A stretch of 64,000 nt of DNA, from contig NZ_QQOA01000012.1 in the NCBI RefSeq assembly GCF_003443895.1, forward strand, positions 149,340 to 213,339. Reading direction: 5' to 3'. The translations under genes and the position numbers were made by a program. How positions within the stretch are numbered: the stretch's first letter is position 1; each line of letters opens with the position of its first letter. Positions 54,390 to 63,582 of this stretch are shown here, piece by piece. The notes under the pieces are model-generated. The model had not been told where the DNA came from. It saw nothing but the letters and a program-made list of their open reading frames with translations, and searched no databases. This DNA comes from Paraburkholderia phosphatilytica (lineage in GTDB: Bacteria; Pseudomonadota; Gammaproteobacteria; Burkholderiales; Burkholderiaceae).

Positions 54390-55757
54390 TTACCGCTCCG
54401 GAGGAAATGCCACCGAAACCATCAACCCCCGCCCGTCCGCCGCCGGACCCTCTGCGAGCGTGATCTCCGCGCGATGCGCGCGCGCAATCTCACGCACGAT
54501 CGCGAGACCGAGCCCGCTGCCCTCTTCCGCCGATGCGCGGAAGAACGGCTCGAACACCCGCGCGCGGATCTCCGCCGGAATGCCCGGCCCGTCGTCGGCG
54601 ACCGACAGCACCACGCGCTCGTCGCGCGTCGCCACGGAAAGCGTCACGTGGCCGCCCGCCGGCGTATAGCGGATCGCGTTGTCGATCAGGTTGAAGAGCA
54701 GCACCGACAGCAGCTGCGCGTTGCCCATCACGCTGACCGGCTCGTCGAGCTGCACCGAAAGCTCGATGCCGCGCCGCTGCGCGAGCAACGCGAGCTGCTC
54801 GATCGTATCGGTGGCGACCGCGCGCAGGTCCACAGGCTCGCCTTCAAAATGCGCGTAGTCGGCCGCTTCGGCCTGCGCGAGCAGCAGCAGCTGGTTCGTC
54901 AGCGCGACCAGCGAGCGGTTGCTCCGGTGCATCGCGAGCAGTGTGTCCTTCACTTCGTCGAGATCGTTCTGCCGGCGCGCGAACTGCAGCTGCGTGCCGA
55001 GCAGCGTCAGCGGCGTGCGCAGCTGATGCGCGGCATCGGAAATGAAGCGCCGCTGGGTCGCGGTCTGCCGCTCGATGATCTCGAGGCACTGGTTGAACGC
55101 ATCGATGATCGGCCGCAGTTCATTGCGCAGCGGGTCCGCGCGCACCCGCACCGACGCGTTCGGCGTACGCGCGAGCATGCCGCGCGCGAGCCGCACCAGC
55201 GGCCTGAGTTCGAAGGTGAGCCCGACGCACACCAGCACGACGGCGATCGTCACGATGCCGGCGAAGTACAGCATCTGCGGCCGCCACAGCTGCGCGGCCA
55301 TCGCGTCGCGCTGCATCGTCGTGCGGCCGACCGACACCACGACCAGCCGGCTCGTGCCCGAGTCGTACATGCGCCGGATCACCGCGACCGCGCGGATCGG
55401 CTTGCCGTCGACGCTCGCGTCGTACCACTCCGGCGACTCGTCGGGCACACGCACGGGAAAATCGGAGGTGCCGGCGATCGTCGCGCCGTTCACCTCGCGG
55501 ATATTGAAGAACACCTGATCGCCGTACGGCGAGCTGAGAATCTCGATCGCGCTCGGCGAGATTTCCGCGTGCAGATAGCCCTTCTGCCAGCGGATGTCGC
55601 CCGCCATCACGCGCGCCGACGACAGCAGCGAATCGTCCTGCAGGAGGCTCGCGACCTGCTGTGCGTTATCGCGCGAAATCACGCCGGCCGCGACGACGAA
55701 GACCGTCATCGGCACCAGCAGCCACAGCAGCAGACGCAGCCGCAGGCTATTCGTCAT
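54390..55757 (-). CDS. Sensor histidine kinase, TctE/QseC type
   Basis: A 455-residue membrane kinase. Helices at about 8-26 (LLLWLLVPMTVFVVAAGV) and 162-182 (YFAGIVTIAVVLVCVGL) flank a periplasmic sensor of about 135 residues. HAMP, HisKA (His244 in ISDAAHQLRTPL) and HATPase (IDNAIRYTPAGG, DDGPGIP, GSGLGLAIV) follow. The SDAAHQLRTPL box is typical of TctE. The start at 55757 overlaps the response-regulator stop by 11 bp. The signal may be a carboxylate, inferred from the MFS gene upstream. Confidence 0.92.
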   Translation of the reverse strand: MTNSLRLRLLLWLLVPMTVFVVAAGVISRDNAQQVASLLQDDSLLSSARVMAGDIRWQKGYLHAEISPSAIEILSSPYGDQVFFNIREVNGATIAGTSDFPVRVPDESPEWYDASVDGKPIRAVAVIRRMYDSGTSRLVVVSVGRTTMQRDAMAAQLWRPQMLYFAGIVTIAVVLVCVGLTFELRPLVRLARGMLARTPNASVRVRADPLRNELRPIIDAFNQCLEIIERQTATQRRFISDAAHQLRTPLTLLGTQLQFARRQNDLDEVKDTLLAMHRSNRSLVALTNQLLLLAQAEAADYAHFEGEPVDLRAVATDTIEQLALLAQRRGIELSVQLDEPVSVMGNAQLLSVLLFNLIDNAIRYTPAGGHVTLSVATRDERVVLSVADDGPGIPAEIRARVFEPFFRASAEEGSGLGLAIVREIARAHRAEITLAEGPAADGRGLMVSVAFPPER

Positions 55758-56424
55758 CGTCGCCGTCTTCGAGCAGATAGCCGAGACCGCGCAGCGTGAT
55801 GATGGTCGCGGTGCTCTTTTCGAGCTTCTTGCGCAGCCGCGACACGTAGATCTCGATCGCATCCTCGCTCGTCGCGACGTCCGCGTTGCTGAGCGAATCG
55901 GCGAGCATCGCTTTCGCGACGGTCTTCTTCGCGCGCAACATCAGCGCTTCGAGCACCGCGTGTTCGCGCGGCGTCAAGGTCAGCGGCTCGCCTTCCACGG
56001 CGAACTGCCGGCGATCCATGTCATAAGCGAGATTGCCGCACTTGAGGCGGTTGCTGCGCGACGGCGCCTGCCGGCGCGCGAGCACCTTGACGCGCGCGAT
56101 CAGCTCGCGCGCATCGAACGGCTTCACGATGTAATCGTCGGCGCCGGCGCCGAGACAGACCACTTTCTCGTCGACCGCGCCCGTCGCCGTGAGGATCAGC
56201 ACGGGCGTCTCGTCGCCGCGCTCGCGCATGCGGCGCAGCACGCTCTTGCCGGACATCTCCGGCAGGTTCAGGTCCAGCAGCACCACGTCGTACGGCACGC
56301 CGCGCACCGCGCGGTCGGCGGCCTCGCCGTCGCTCACGCGATCGAGCGCGAAGCCGTCGTCCTCGAGGATGCGCGCCAGCCAGTGCGCGAGTTGGTCATT
56401 GTCTTCGACGAGCAGCAACCTCAT
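55747..56424 (-). CDS. OmpR/TctD-type response regulator
   Basis: A 225-residue DNA-binding regulator. The receiver has EDN (7-9), phospho-Asp51 in VVLLDLNLPEM and Lys in IVKPFDARELIARV. The C-terminal winged helix shows LTPREHAVLEALM and EIYVSRLRKKLE with LRGLGYLL at the end. The ATG at 56424 starts MRLLLVEDN with GAGGCA upstream; an ATG at 56457 lies inside the MFS gene. It forms a two-component pair with the overlapping kinase gene. Confidence 0.93.
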   Translation of the reverse strand: MRLLLVEDNDQLAHWLARILEDDGFALDRVSDGEAADRAVRGVPYDVVLLDLNLPEMSGKSVLRRMRERGDETPVLILTATGAVDEKVVCLGAGADDYIVKPFDARELIARVKVLARRQAPSRSNRLKCGNLAYDMDRRQFAVEGEPLTLTPREHAVLEALMLRAKKTVAKAMLADSLSNADVATSEDAIEIYVSRLRKKLEKSTATIITLRGLGYLLEDGDDDE

Positions 56425-56453
56425 TGCCTCTTTCCCACCCTTCCCGGAAGCGT

Positions 56454-57770
56454 TCATGCCGCCTTGTACTGCTCCCGGGATTGGGCCGAGCGGTACACGA
56501 CCAGCGTGGCGATGGCGCCGCACAGACCCGCGAATGCCATCCACGCGCCGGGTGCGGCCTTGTCGCCGGTAGTATGAATCAGCCACGTCGAGATTGCCGG
56601 CGTGAAGCCGCCGATCACGGTTGCCAGGCTGTAGGCCATAGAGAAACCGGTGGTGCGGACTTCAGCGGGCATCAGCTCGGTCAGCGCGACGACCATCGCG
56701 CCGTTGTACCACGCATAGAGCACCGACAGCCACAGTTCGACGATCAGGAGACGCGTGAACGACGGCGCGCCGACGAGCCACTGCATCGCCGGGTAGGCGG
56801 TGAGAATGGTCAGCACCGTGAGGACGAGCAGCATCGGACGGCGGCCGACGCGATCCGACACGGCGCCCGAGATCGGCAGCCAGATGAAGTTCGACACGCC
56901 GACGCACACCGTCACCAGCAGCGCATCGACCGACGTGAGCTTCAGCACGACCTTGCCGAAGGTCGGCGTGTACGCGGTGATCAGGTAGAACGACGCCGTC
57001 GTCATCACGACGAGACCCATGCCGCACAGCACGAGGCCCCAGTTCTGCGCGATCGACTTCATGATCTCGCTCATCGACGGATGGTGGCGGCGCTTCTCGA
57101 ACTCTTCGGTTTCGCGCAGCGAGCGGCGGATCACGAACAGGAACGGCACGATCAGGCAGCCGATCACGAACGGCACGCGCCAGCCCCACTCGTCCATCGC
57201 GCCGTGCGGCACGACGGTGGTCATCAGCACGCCGAGCGCGGACGCGAACACCACCGCGACCTGCTGGCTGCCCGACTGCCACGCGCAGTAGAAGCCGCGG
57301 TTGCCCTTCGTCGCGATCTCCGACAGGTACACCGACACGCCGCCCAGTTCCACGCCCGCGGAGAAGCCCTGCAGCAGGCGGCCCGCCAGCACGATGGCCG
57401 GCGCGAGCAGGCCGATCGACGCATAGCCCGGCACGAGCGCGACGCACGCGGTACCGATCGCCATCAGCGTGAGCGACAGGATCAGCCCCTTGCGGCGGCC
57501 GTGACGGTCGATGTACGCGCCCAGCACAAGCGCGCCGATCGGGCGCATCAGGAAGCCCGCGCCGAACACGGAAAACGCGAGCATCAGCGACGCGAACTCG
57601 TTGCCGGTCGGGAAGAACGTCTTCGCGATCGCAGCGGCGTAGTAGCCGTAGACCATGAAGTCGTACATCTCGAGGAAGTTGCCGCTGACGACGCGGAACA
57701 CCGCGCCGAGGCGCGATTGCGACGCGGCGCCGCCGGCTGCGGCAGCGTTGGTCGAAGTGGAGATTGCCAT
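56454..57770 (-). CDS. MFS transporter, citrate/tricarballylate-proton symporter type
   Basis: A 438-residue MFS carrier with about twelve helices. Family marks include [20 protein letters not shown] at the start, the loop [13 protein letters not shown] (motif A) and the later [13 protein letters not shown]. The segment [19 protein letters not shown] is typical of the citrate/tricarballylate (CitA/TcuC) branch. It is likely to import a di- or tricarboxylate. The ATG at 57770 was chosen. It is 29 bp upstream of the response regulator, which supports a link between transporter and sensor. Confidence 0.9.
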   Translation of the reverse strand: MAISTSTNAAAAGGAASQSRLGAVFRVVSGNFLEMYDFMVYGYYAAAIAKTFFPTGNEFASLMLAFSVFGAGFLMRPIGALVLGAYIDRHGRRKGLILSLTLMAIGTACVALVPGYASIGLLAPAIVLAGRLLQGFSAGVELGGVSVYLSEIATKGNRGFYCAWQSGSQQVAVVFASALGVLMTTVVPHGAMDEWGWRVPFVIGCLIVPFLFVIRRSLRETEEFEKRRHHPSMSEIMKSIAQNWGLVLCGMGLVVMTTASFYLITAYTPTFGKVVLKLTSVDALLVTVCVGVSNFIWLPISGAVSDRVGRRPMLLVLTVLTILTAYPAMQWLVGAPSFTRLLIVELWLSVLYAWYNGAMVVALTELMPAEVRTTGFSMAYSLATVIGGFTPAISTWLIHTTGDKAAPGAWMAFAGLCGAIATLVVYRSAQSREQYKAA

Positions 57771-57885
57771 GGTGGCCTCGCAGTTAAAGACAACAACGGA
57801 CGTTCGGCTCAAACGCGCCCCGGCGGCCAGGCAGACCGCCGCGTCCGGATAAGGTTGACGACAAAGTGACGGTCGGCTCAGCGCA

Positions 57886-58875
57886 TCAGCCGATGACCAT
57901 CACGGATTTCCCAAGCTGCCGGCGCGACTCCAGCGCTTCATGCGCTTCTTCCACGTTGGCGAGCGTATAGCGGCCGCTGATCGCGATATCCAGCGTATGG
58001 TCGAGACAGGCAGCGAAAATCTCGTCGGCGCGGCGCTGTACCGTTGCGCCGTCCGCGAGATGATCGGCCAGCCGGGGACGCGTGAGAAACAGCGACCCCG
58101 CTTCACCGAGTTCGTAGGGATCGAGATTGTCGAGCGAGCCCGACACCGATCCATAGTTGACGACGAGCCCACGCACGCGCGTCGCGCGGAAGCTGTCGCG
58201 CAGCGTCGTGCGGCCGACGGAATCGAACACGACGTCGACGCCGCGGCCGTCCGTCGCTTCGCGCACGCGGTCCGCAAAGCGGCCGTCTTCGTACAGCATC
58301 ACGTGATCCGCGCCATGCCTGCGCGCGACCTCCGCCTTCGTGTCGGTGCTGGTGGTGGCGAACACGGTCACGCCGCGGCGCTTCGCGAGCTGTACGAGCA
58401 GCTGACCGATGCCGCCCGACGCCGCGTGCACAAGGCAGGTGTCGCCCGCCTGCAGACGCGCGACGTCGTCGAGCAGGTAGTGCGCGGTCGACCCTTGAAA
58501 GATCGCCGCGGCGGCGAGTTCGTACGAAATCGCCGCCGGAATGCGAGCGACGCGTGCCGCCGGCACCACCGCGTACTCCGCATACGAGCCCCACGAGATG
58601 CACCACGCCACGCGATCGCCCGGCGCGCACGAGCGCACGTTCGCGCCCGTCTGCACGACCTCGCCCGCGCCTTCCATGCCGAGCGTGCACGGCAGACGCA
58701 CCGGGTAGGTTCGCGACGCGCGGTACTTGCCTTGACGCGTGTGCACGTCCATGAAGTTGATGCCCGCGCAGGCAACGCGGATCAGCACGTCGTCCGGTCC
58801 CGGCGCCGGGATCGCGACGTCGACGCGCTGCAGGACTTCAGGTCCGCCGTACTCCTCGATGCGTATCGCTTTCAT
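57886..58875 (-). CDS. NADPH:quinone oxidoreductase family (MDR) protein
   Basis: A 329-residue zeta-crystallin-like oxidoreductase. It starts [16 protein letters not shown], has [15 protein letters not shown] and the Rossmann motif [17 protein letters not shown], and lacks zinc-binding cysteines. It probably reduces quinones or alpha,beta-unsaturated carbonyls with NADPH. It lies 28 bp downstream of a periplasmic binding protein and 115 bp upstream of the MFS gene, all on the minus strand. Confidence 0.9.
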   Translation of the reverse strand: MKAIRIEEYGGPEVLQRVDVAIPAPGPDDVLIRVACAGINFMDVHTRQGKYRASRTYPVRLPCTLGMEGAGEVVQTGANVRSCAPGDRVAWCISWGSYAEYAVVPAARVARIPAAISYELAAAAIFQGSTAHYLLDDVARLQAGDTCLVHAASGGIGQLLVQLAKRRGVTVFATTSTDTKAEVARRHGADHVMLYEDGRFADRVREATDGRGVDVVFDSVGRTTLRDSFRATRVRGLVVNYGSVSGSLDNLDPYELGEAGSLFLTRPRLADHLADGATVQRRADEIFAACLDHTLDIAISGRYTLANVEEAHEALESRRQLGKSVMVIG

Positions 58876-58903
58876 GGGTGTCGTCCGTATCGTGTCGCGA
58901 TGC

Positions 58904-59959
58904 TCAATGCGCGGGCGCCATCGACGCGCCCGGGTTCGATGCCAGATTCGGCGAGCGCGCGGCGTCGTCGGCGAAGGTGTTCGTGTACGTGCGGCCGAGG
59001 TCCACGTGACGCGGCACGATCGACGGGTTCACTGCTGCGAGCGCGGCGAGCGCGGTCTGCGGCGCGCCGTCCGGCATCCTGCCGTCGGGACTGAACGACG
59101 GAATCGATGCCGCCAGCGCCTTCACGTACAGCGCGCGGTCCACGCCGGAGAAATCCTTCGGCAGCACCGCGGCGATCTGCTCGGCGTTGTGCGACTTGAT
59201 GAAGCCGAGCGTGCGCACGAGCGCGCGCACGAGGTGCCGCGTGTCGTCGCGGTGCGCGGCCACCCACGCGCGCTGCATGTACAGGCACGCACCGACGTAC
59301 GGGCCGCCGAGCGCGGCGCGCGTGCCGTCGCGATCGCGCATGTCGACCACCACGTGCGCCGTCCCGTCAGCCAGCAAACGCGACGCGGTCGGCTCTTCGA
59401 TCATGCCGGCGTCGACGGTGCCCTTGCCAAGCGCAGTGACGAAGCCGCTCTCCGAGCCAAGCGGCACGACCGCGTACGCATTCGGCCCGACGCCCGCGCG
59501 CTGCGCGAGATAGCGGGTCAGGAAATAGGTCGATGCGCCGAGACCCGTCACGCCGAGCGTGCGGCCGCGCACGTCGGTCATCGCCATGAAGTGCGGCGCG
59601 GCTTTGGTCGACGCGAGCTCGACGAGCCCGGCCGCGTCGTAGAACACGACGACCGCTTCGATGTCCTGGCCACGGCTTTGCAGGTCGATGGTGTGGTCGT
59701 AGAAGCCTGCCGCGCCCTGGATCGCGCCCGCGATCAGCTCGGTGGCGGTGTCGACGCCGGCCGGCTGCGACAGGATTTCGACGTCGAGCCCTTCGTCGCG
59801 GAAGTAGCCGAGCTGCGAGGCCAGCACGACCGGCAGGTAGACGATTTTCGCCGCGCCGCCCGTCATCAGCGTCACCTTCTGCGCGGCGGCCATGGGCGCC
59901 CAGCACAGGATCGAGCATGCCGCGAGCGCGAGCATGAAGGATCGGGTGATGGATGGCAT
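58904..59959 (-). CDS. ABC transporter substrate-binding protein, SsuA/THI5-like
   Basis: A 351-residue periplasmic protein with a signal peptide (MPSITRSFMLALAACSILCW, cleavage after MAAA). The mature part KIVYLPVVLASQLGYFRDEG and GAIQGAAGFYDHTIDLQSRG match NMT1/THI5-like binding proteins for sulfonates, nitrate-like or pyrimidine-type ligands. No cognate permease or ATPase gene is adjacent, so it is an orphan receptor here. The ATG at 59959 is the only one that begins a signal peptide. Confidence 0.87.
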   Translation of the reverse strand: MPSITRSFMLALAACSILCWAPMAAAQKVTLMTGGAAKIVYLPVVLASQLGYFRDEGLDVEILSQPAGVDTATELIAGAIQGAAGFYDHTIDLQSRGQDIEAVVVFYDAAGLVELASTKAAPHFMAMTDVRGRTLGVTGLGASTYFLTRYLAQRAGVGPNAYAVVPLGSESGFVTALGKGTVDAGMIEEPTASRLLADGTAHVVVDMRDRDGTRAALGGPYVGACLYMQRAWVAAHRDDTRHLVRALVRTLGFIKSHNAEQIAAVLPKDFSGVDRALYVKALAASIPSFSPDGRMPDGAPQTALAALAAVNPSIVPRHVDLGRTYTNTFADDAARSPNLASNPGASMAPAH

Positions 59960-60271
59960 GACGGCGAGTCTCCTGGGTTTTGTGAGTGTGCAGCCTTGCG
60001 GCTTTGCAGCGGGACGCGTGGGCCGTGGATGGGCGCGGCGCGCGGCACTGCACTTTGGCGGGAGTATAGAAACTGGCTGCCTTCTGCCTGCTTTCGGGGG
60101 TGATGGGAATTCGTGGGTGTTTACCCGGAGTGGGGCACCCAAACGGCGCCGCCACGCGTTCGATTACGGCCTCACCCCGCCCCAGTGAACTTTGCGTGAC
60201 GCCAGCCGAAATGGCTTGCGTTCGCCCCTGTTTGGCCTATCAATCGTATGAGAGGTCAACGGGAGACTGAC

Positions 60272-60880
60272 ATGCGTACAGTCCTCATCGTCGGCGCGCT
60301 TGTGTGCAACGCGACCCTGTCATACCCCGACAGCAGCCCGGGTTCCGCAGCAGGCCAGTTCGACGACCACCGCATCCCGATGGTGTTCGACGCACAGGGC
60401 AAGACGGTCGGTCCCCTCGTGTCGGCATCGGGCGTCAGCGGCGTGTTCATCACGATAAACGGCGCGTTCACCTTCGTGCCGATCATCCATAGCGCGCGCA
60501 ACTATACCAACGGAAGACTGGAAGCCGAACGTTCGTCATCACAGTACCAGTGGTCGGACAGTTCTGCCGTAGCCTACGCGTCCTCCGATTGCAGCGGTAC
60601 GCCGCTGATCCTGCAGATCGGCAACTCGGAAGACGTTTCCGTCGGCCGGCCATCCACCGCGATCAGGAATGGCGCGGACGTCACCGTGTACGTCGCCAGC
60701 GATACGTATTCGAGTCTCAACGCGGCCGGGTCGATCCTCAGTCTGAACAACGGCGCGCCCGGCTCATGCATCCCCCAGGGTCCGGGCACCCTCGCGGCGC
60801 CGACATGGCCCGCGGAGAGCGCTTATCCGATTACGCAGCACTATCCCGAGCCGCTCAAGGTCGGATATGGAGATCGGTAG
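60272..60880 (+). CDS. Secreted hypothetical protein
   Basis: A 202-residue protein with a short N-terminal hydrophobic segment (MRTVLIVGALVCNATLS) that may be a signal peptide. The body is rich in Ser, Thr, Asn and Gly and looks beta-rich (GVFITINGAFTFVPI, ADVTVYVASDTYSSL). Two Cys in the mature part (SSDCSGTP, APGSCIPQG) could form a disulfide. I recognise no family. GGGAG precedes the ATG at 60272. It ends 33 bp before the left copy of the glsA-derived repeat. Confidence 0.65.
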   Translation: MRTVLIVGALVCNATLSYPDSSPGSAAGQFDDHRIPMVFDAQGKTVGPLVSASGVSGVFITINGAFTFVPIIHSARNYTNGRLEAERSSSQYQWSDSSAVAYASSDCSGTPLILQIGNSEDVSVGRPSTAIRNGADVTVYVASDTYSSLNAAGSILSLNNGAPGSCIPQGPGTLAAPTWPAESAYPITQHYPEPLKVGYGDR

Positions 60881-60913
60881 CCTGCGCCGCGCGGCATCCG
60901 CGAATACCGCGTG

Positions 60914-60951
60914 CCCCCTCAAAAAATCGACCTTCCCGTCCGCGTCGTCAA
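60914..60951 (+). repeat. Left copy of the 38-bp glsA 3'-end repeat
   Basis: These 38 bp are identical to 62564-62601, the last 33 bp of glsA (10 codons plus stop) plus 5 bp downstream. Two more bases match just outside (40 of 41). The two copies are in direct orientation and 1,650 bp apart. This copy is not followed by glsA sequence, so it is the duplicated, non-functional end. Confidence 0.9.
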
Positions 60952-61084
60952 TCTCTGGAAAACGAGAAAGCATCAAACAACACACCCGACGATTGTCGCG
61001 CGACTCCGAGTAAAGGGCCTCTTGTCTTTCAGGTGCCTCGTCCGCCGTTGGCTATGATGGTGTATGCCACGGCGGAGAAGAGCC

Positions 61085-61618
61085 ATGAAAAGAGCCATCG
61101 AAATATCGGATCTTGCGCTCAAGACGCTGTCATGCATCGCCATTCTGTGCGCAGGCGGATGGGCGCTCTGGGTGTTCTGGCTCGGAGGCGCCACGGACTG
61201 GCAGGCAAATATCGCGGTCGACACGCAAGTCCTGCCTTATCGCGACGACCTGCGACTACTGGTCGTCCACGTAAAAGCTAAAAATCCGCGCAGCACCAGT
61301 TTCGACCTCGACAGCACGCAACATGATTCTTACACGCTACGGGTGCGAAAGATCGCAACCGACGGCAAGGCCGGGACTGTATTTCACGAGGACGAAGGCG
61401 ACCTGATCGCAAGCATCGATCTTCTGAAACTAGCCAGCGGAAACTATGAATTCCTGCCTGGCGCTGAGATGGACGACATGCAGACGATCGTTCTTCCGGC
61501 CGGCTCCACCATCACGCTGACTGCCGACATGGAGTTGCATACCGGCAGCGTCGATGAACATGGGAATCCAGACACCGATTCGAACGGCGCTTCGACTGTC
61601 GTGCGTATTGAACCGTAA
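61085..61618 (+). CDS. Membrane-anchored hypothetical protein in the islet
   Basis: A 177-residue protein with one N-terminal helix (about 14-33, TLSCIAILCAGGWALWVFWL) and a periplasmic beta-rich domain with no recognisable family. Two acidic segments (HEDEGD, DEHGNPDTDSN) lie in the latter part. GGAGAAG lies just upstream of the ATG at 61085; an ATG at 61064 is possible. It precedes the toxin gene by 134 bp and may encode a second immunity or accessory protein, but its function is unknown. Confidence 0.65.
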   Translation: MKRAIEISDLALKTLSCIAILCAGGWALWVFWLGGATDWQANIAVDTQVLPYRDDLRLLVVHVKAKNPRSTSFDLDSTQHDSYTLRVRKIATDGKAGTVFHEDEGDLIASIDLLKLASGNYEFLPGAEMDDMQTIVLPAGSTITLTADMELHTGSVDEHGNPDTDSNGASTVVRIEP

Positions 61619-61752
61619 CGGTCGCCATGATCGATCGCGGTTAGTCGATCTGACATGTAATGCGCATAAAGCAATCAGCATTTGACATCTCTTATTGCGC
61701 GAGCCGGCGCTTCCACATAGCGTATCGCCGTTACCACCACCGACAGCACAAG

Positions 61753-62235
61753 ATGCCAGCACAGTGCATATTCACCCTGAATCGCCAGTCAGTCTCGGCG
61801 TTATACTGCGTGGGCCTCGGCGGCATGGCCGCGTTCTCAGGCAAGCCGGGCTACGTGGACAGTCCCGATGCCGAGGCTGTGCCTGATGCCGGACCTATCC
61901 CGAAAGGCACCTACTACATCATCGCGCGCCAGAGCGGCGGTCGGCTCGGCTGGCTATGGGACTGGGTGAAGGATAACGCATCGCACGTGCACCACGACAA
62001 CTGGTTCGCGCTCTACCGCAACGACCGCATCGTAAGCGACTACATGTTCATCAATGGCGTGCGGCGCGGCAACTTCCGGCTGCATCCGAATGGACGGTTT
62101 GGCATAAGCGAAGGGTGCATTACGCTGCTGTCGCCAACGCAGTTCGACCGATTGCGCACGTGGCTGCTTTCGCAGCACACAAAGATAATCCCAGGCACGA
62201 CCATTCCTTACTACGGCACGGTAACAGTTCGATGA
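61753..62235 (+). CDS. DUF2778 / Tlde1-like L,D-transpeptidase-fold toxin candidate
   Basis: A 160-residue protein without a signal peptide. The family pattern is clear: LNRQSVSALYCVGLGGMAAF, AFSGKPGYVDSP, GPIPKGTYYIIARQSGG, WFALYRNDRI, then NFRLHPNGRFGISEGCITL with catalytic-type His111 and Cys122 (H...SEGC). DUF2778 includes Salmonella Tlde1, a type VI effector that attacks peptidoglycan precursors in the target periplasm. The absence of a signal peptide fits export by another system. The ATG at 61753 was chosen; the frame extends to 61660. Its stop overlaps the next start (ATGA). No VgrG, Hcp or other type VI gene is in the window. Confidence 0.8.
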   Translation: MPAQCIFTLNRQSVSALYCVGLGGMAAFSGKPGYVDSPDAEAVPDAGPIPKGTYYIIARQSGGRLGWLWDWVKDNASHVHHDNWFALYRNDRIVSDYMFINGVRRGNFRLHPNGRFGISEGCITLLSPTQFDRLRTWLLSQHTKIIPGTTIPYYGTVTVR

Positions 62236-62510
62236 AAGCGATTCTGCGTTTGTTGTTAGCAATAGTACTGACCGTACCGGTTTTCCTCGTGCTGACGAAA
62301 ATCGACGCGATCCCCGGTTGGCTGTATAGCGACAACGGGTACGCAGCGCTGCATCCGCTATTCGTCCTGTTCGGAGCGGTCGGTGTCGAAGGTCACGAAA
62401 GCGTGGTGGCCGGCGTACTGCTGGTCGCCAGCTTCATCATTGCCACCGGCATCGTATGGGGCGCGTCGGGCCTCATCAGTCGTTCAAGATTGCGGGCAAA
62501 GAACACCTAG
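62232..62510 (+). CDS. Small membrane protein, probable immunity protein to the DUF2778 toxin
   Basis: A 92-residue protein with a hydrophobic N-terminal helix (about 4-21, ILRLLLAIVLTVPVFLVL) and a second helix (about 59-81, VAGVLLVASFIIATGIVW). It overlaps the toxin stop by 4 bp (ATGA), typical for effector-immunity pairs that need coupled synthesis. Two membrane segments would place it where it can guard the periplasm. No family is recognised; immunity is inferred from position alone. Confidence 0.65.
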   Translation: MKAILRLLLAIVLTVPVFLVLTKIDAIPGWLYSDNGYAALHPLFVLFGAVGVEGHESVVAGVLLVASFIIATGIVWGASGLISRSRLRAKNT

Positions 62511-62563
62511 CACGACGCGCAGAGTGATCATGTGGCTTCAGAGATGCACATCGAAGCCCCGTC

Positions 62564-62601
62564 CCCCCTCAAAAAATCGACCTTCCCGTCCGCGTCGTCA
62601 A
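62564..62601 (+). repeat. Right copy of the 38-bp repeat (native glsA 3' end)
   Basis: It covers the last 10 codons and stop of glsA (62569-62601) plus 5 bp downstream. It is identical to 60914-60951 and in the same orientation. This copy is continuous with intact glsA, so it marks the junction of chromosome and islet. Confidence 0.9.
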
Positions 62602-63483
62602 CCACTCCAACGCCATCACCCCTGCCAGCGAATTGCCATTCGCATCGAGCCCCGGCGACCACACGCACACCGCCATCTCCCCAGGCAACACGGCGACGAT
62701 CCCCCCGCCCACACCGCTTTTAGCCGGCAAGCCCACGCGAAACACGAAATCCCCGGCCGCATCGTACGTACCGCACGTGAGCATCAACGCGGACAATCGC
62801 TTGGCCGAACTCGAATCCAGAATCCGCTCGCCCGAAGCGGGCACCACGCCTCCATTGCTCAGGAACAAAGCCGCCTTCGCGACCTCGACGCAGTTCATCT
62901 CGATCGCGCATTGCCGGCAGTACGCATCGACGACCGTCTTCGCCGGCATTTCCAGGTTGCCGAAGCTCGCGATGAAATGCGCCATCGCGCGGTTACGCTC
63001 CGCATGCTCGAGCTCGGAACGCGCCACCCGCATGTCGTAGTCGATAGTGCGTTCGCCGGTAAGACGTCGCATGAATTCGACGAGCGCCGTCTCCGCCTTC
63101 ACGAAGCGCCGGCACAGCACGTCGGTCACGACGAGCGCGCCCGCGTTGATGAACGGATTGCGCGGCTTGCCCTGCTCGGATTCGAGCTGCACGAGCGAAT
63201 TGAACGCGGTGCCCGACGGCTCGCGGCCCACGCGCTGCCACAACGCATCGCCGATGAGCCCGAACGCGAGCGTGCATGCGAACAGCTTCGAGATACTCTG
63301 GATCGAGAAGCGCGTATGCGCGTCGCCGACATGGTGCACGTCGCCCGCCACCGTGACGATCGCCATGCCGAAGCGGTCGGCGGAAATCTTCGCGAGTTCG
63401 GGAATGTAGTCAGCCACGTGGCCCTTGCCGAGCCATGGCCTCACGTCATGATGGATCTGTTCGAGAATGCCGGCGTAGTTCAT
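62569..63483 (-). CDS. glsA: Glutaminase
   Basis: A 304-residue enzyme hydrolysing glutamine to glutamate and ammonia, with a serine-beta-lactamase-like fold. The catalytic S-x-x-K is Ser63-x-x-Lys66 (SIQSISKLFA), followed by family motifs EQGKPRNPFINAGAL and AKSGVGGGIVAVLPG. The ATG at 63483 gives MNYAGILEQIHHDV; a TTG just before is not needed. I see no good Shine-Dalgarno, only a repeated GATGAACGAT upstream. Its 3' end is the source of the 38-bp repeat that flanks the islet. Confidence 0.94.
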   Translation of the reverse strand: MNYAGILEQIHHDVRPWLGKGHVADYIPELAKISADRFGMAIVTVAGDVHHVGDAHTRFSIQSISKLFACTLAFGLIGDALWQRVGREPSGTAFNSLVQLESEQGKPRNPFINAGALVVTDVLCRRFVKAETALVEFMRRLTGERTIDYDMRVARSELEHAERNRAMAHFIASFGNLEMPAKTVVDAYCRQCAIEMNCVEVAKAALFLSNGGVVPASGERILDSSSAKRLSALMLTCGTYDAAGDFVFRVGLPAKSGVGGGIVAVLPGEMAVCVWSPGLDANGNSLAGVMALEWLTTRTGRSIF

Positions 63484-63528
63484 CAATATCGTTCATCAGG
63501 ATCGTTCATCGGGTTCGTCATCAAGCAA

Positions 63529-63556
63529 ACGGCCGGCGCATCGCTGCGCCGGCCGT
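63529..63556. terminator. Hairpin between glsA and the permease gene
   Basis: A perfect 12-bp inverted repeat ACGGCCGGCGCA/TGCGCCGGCCGT (63529-63540, 63545-63556) with a TCGC loop lies just after the permease stop on the minus strand. It has no strong T tract. It probably ends the permease transcript. Confidence 0.6.
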
Positions 63557-63582
63557 CATGTGAATCCGGAGTCGCCAATCGC

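Larger units (their letters stand above)
60914..62601. mobile_element. Small toxin-immunity islet flanked by direct repeats of the glsA 3' end
   Basis: A 1,650-bp unit (one repeat plus cargo) inserted beside glutaminase. It holds three plus-strand genes: a membrane-anchored hypothetical, a DUF2778 Tlde1-like toxin candidate and an overlapping small membrane protein. Codon use inside is less GC-biased than in glsA. No integrase or transposase is present. The repeats suggest either site-specific insertion at the glsA 3' end by a recombinase encoded elsewhere, or homologous insertion of a donor cassette that carried its own glsA end. Confidence 0.5.
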
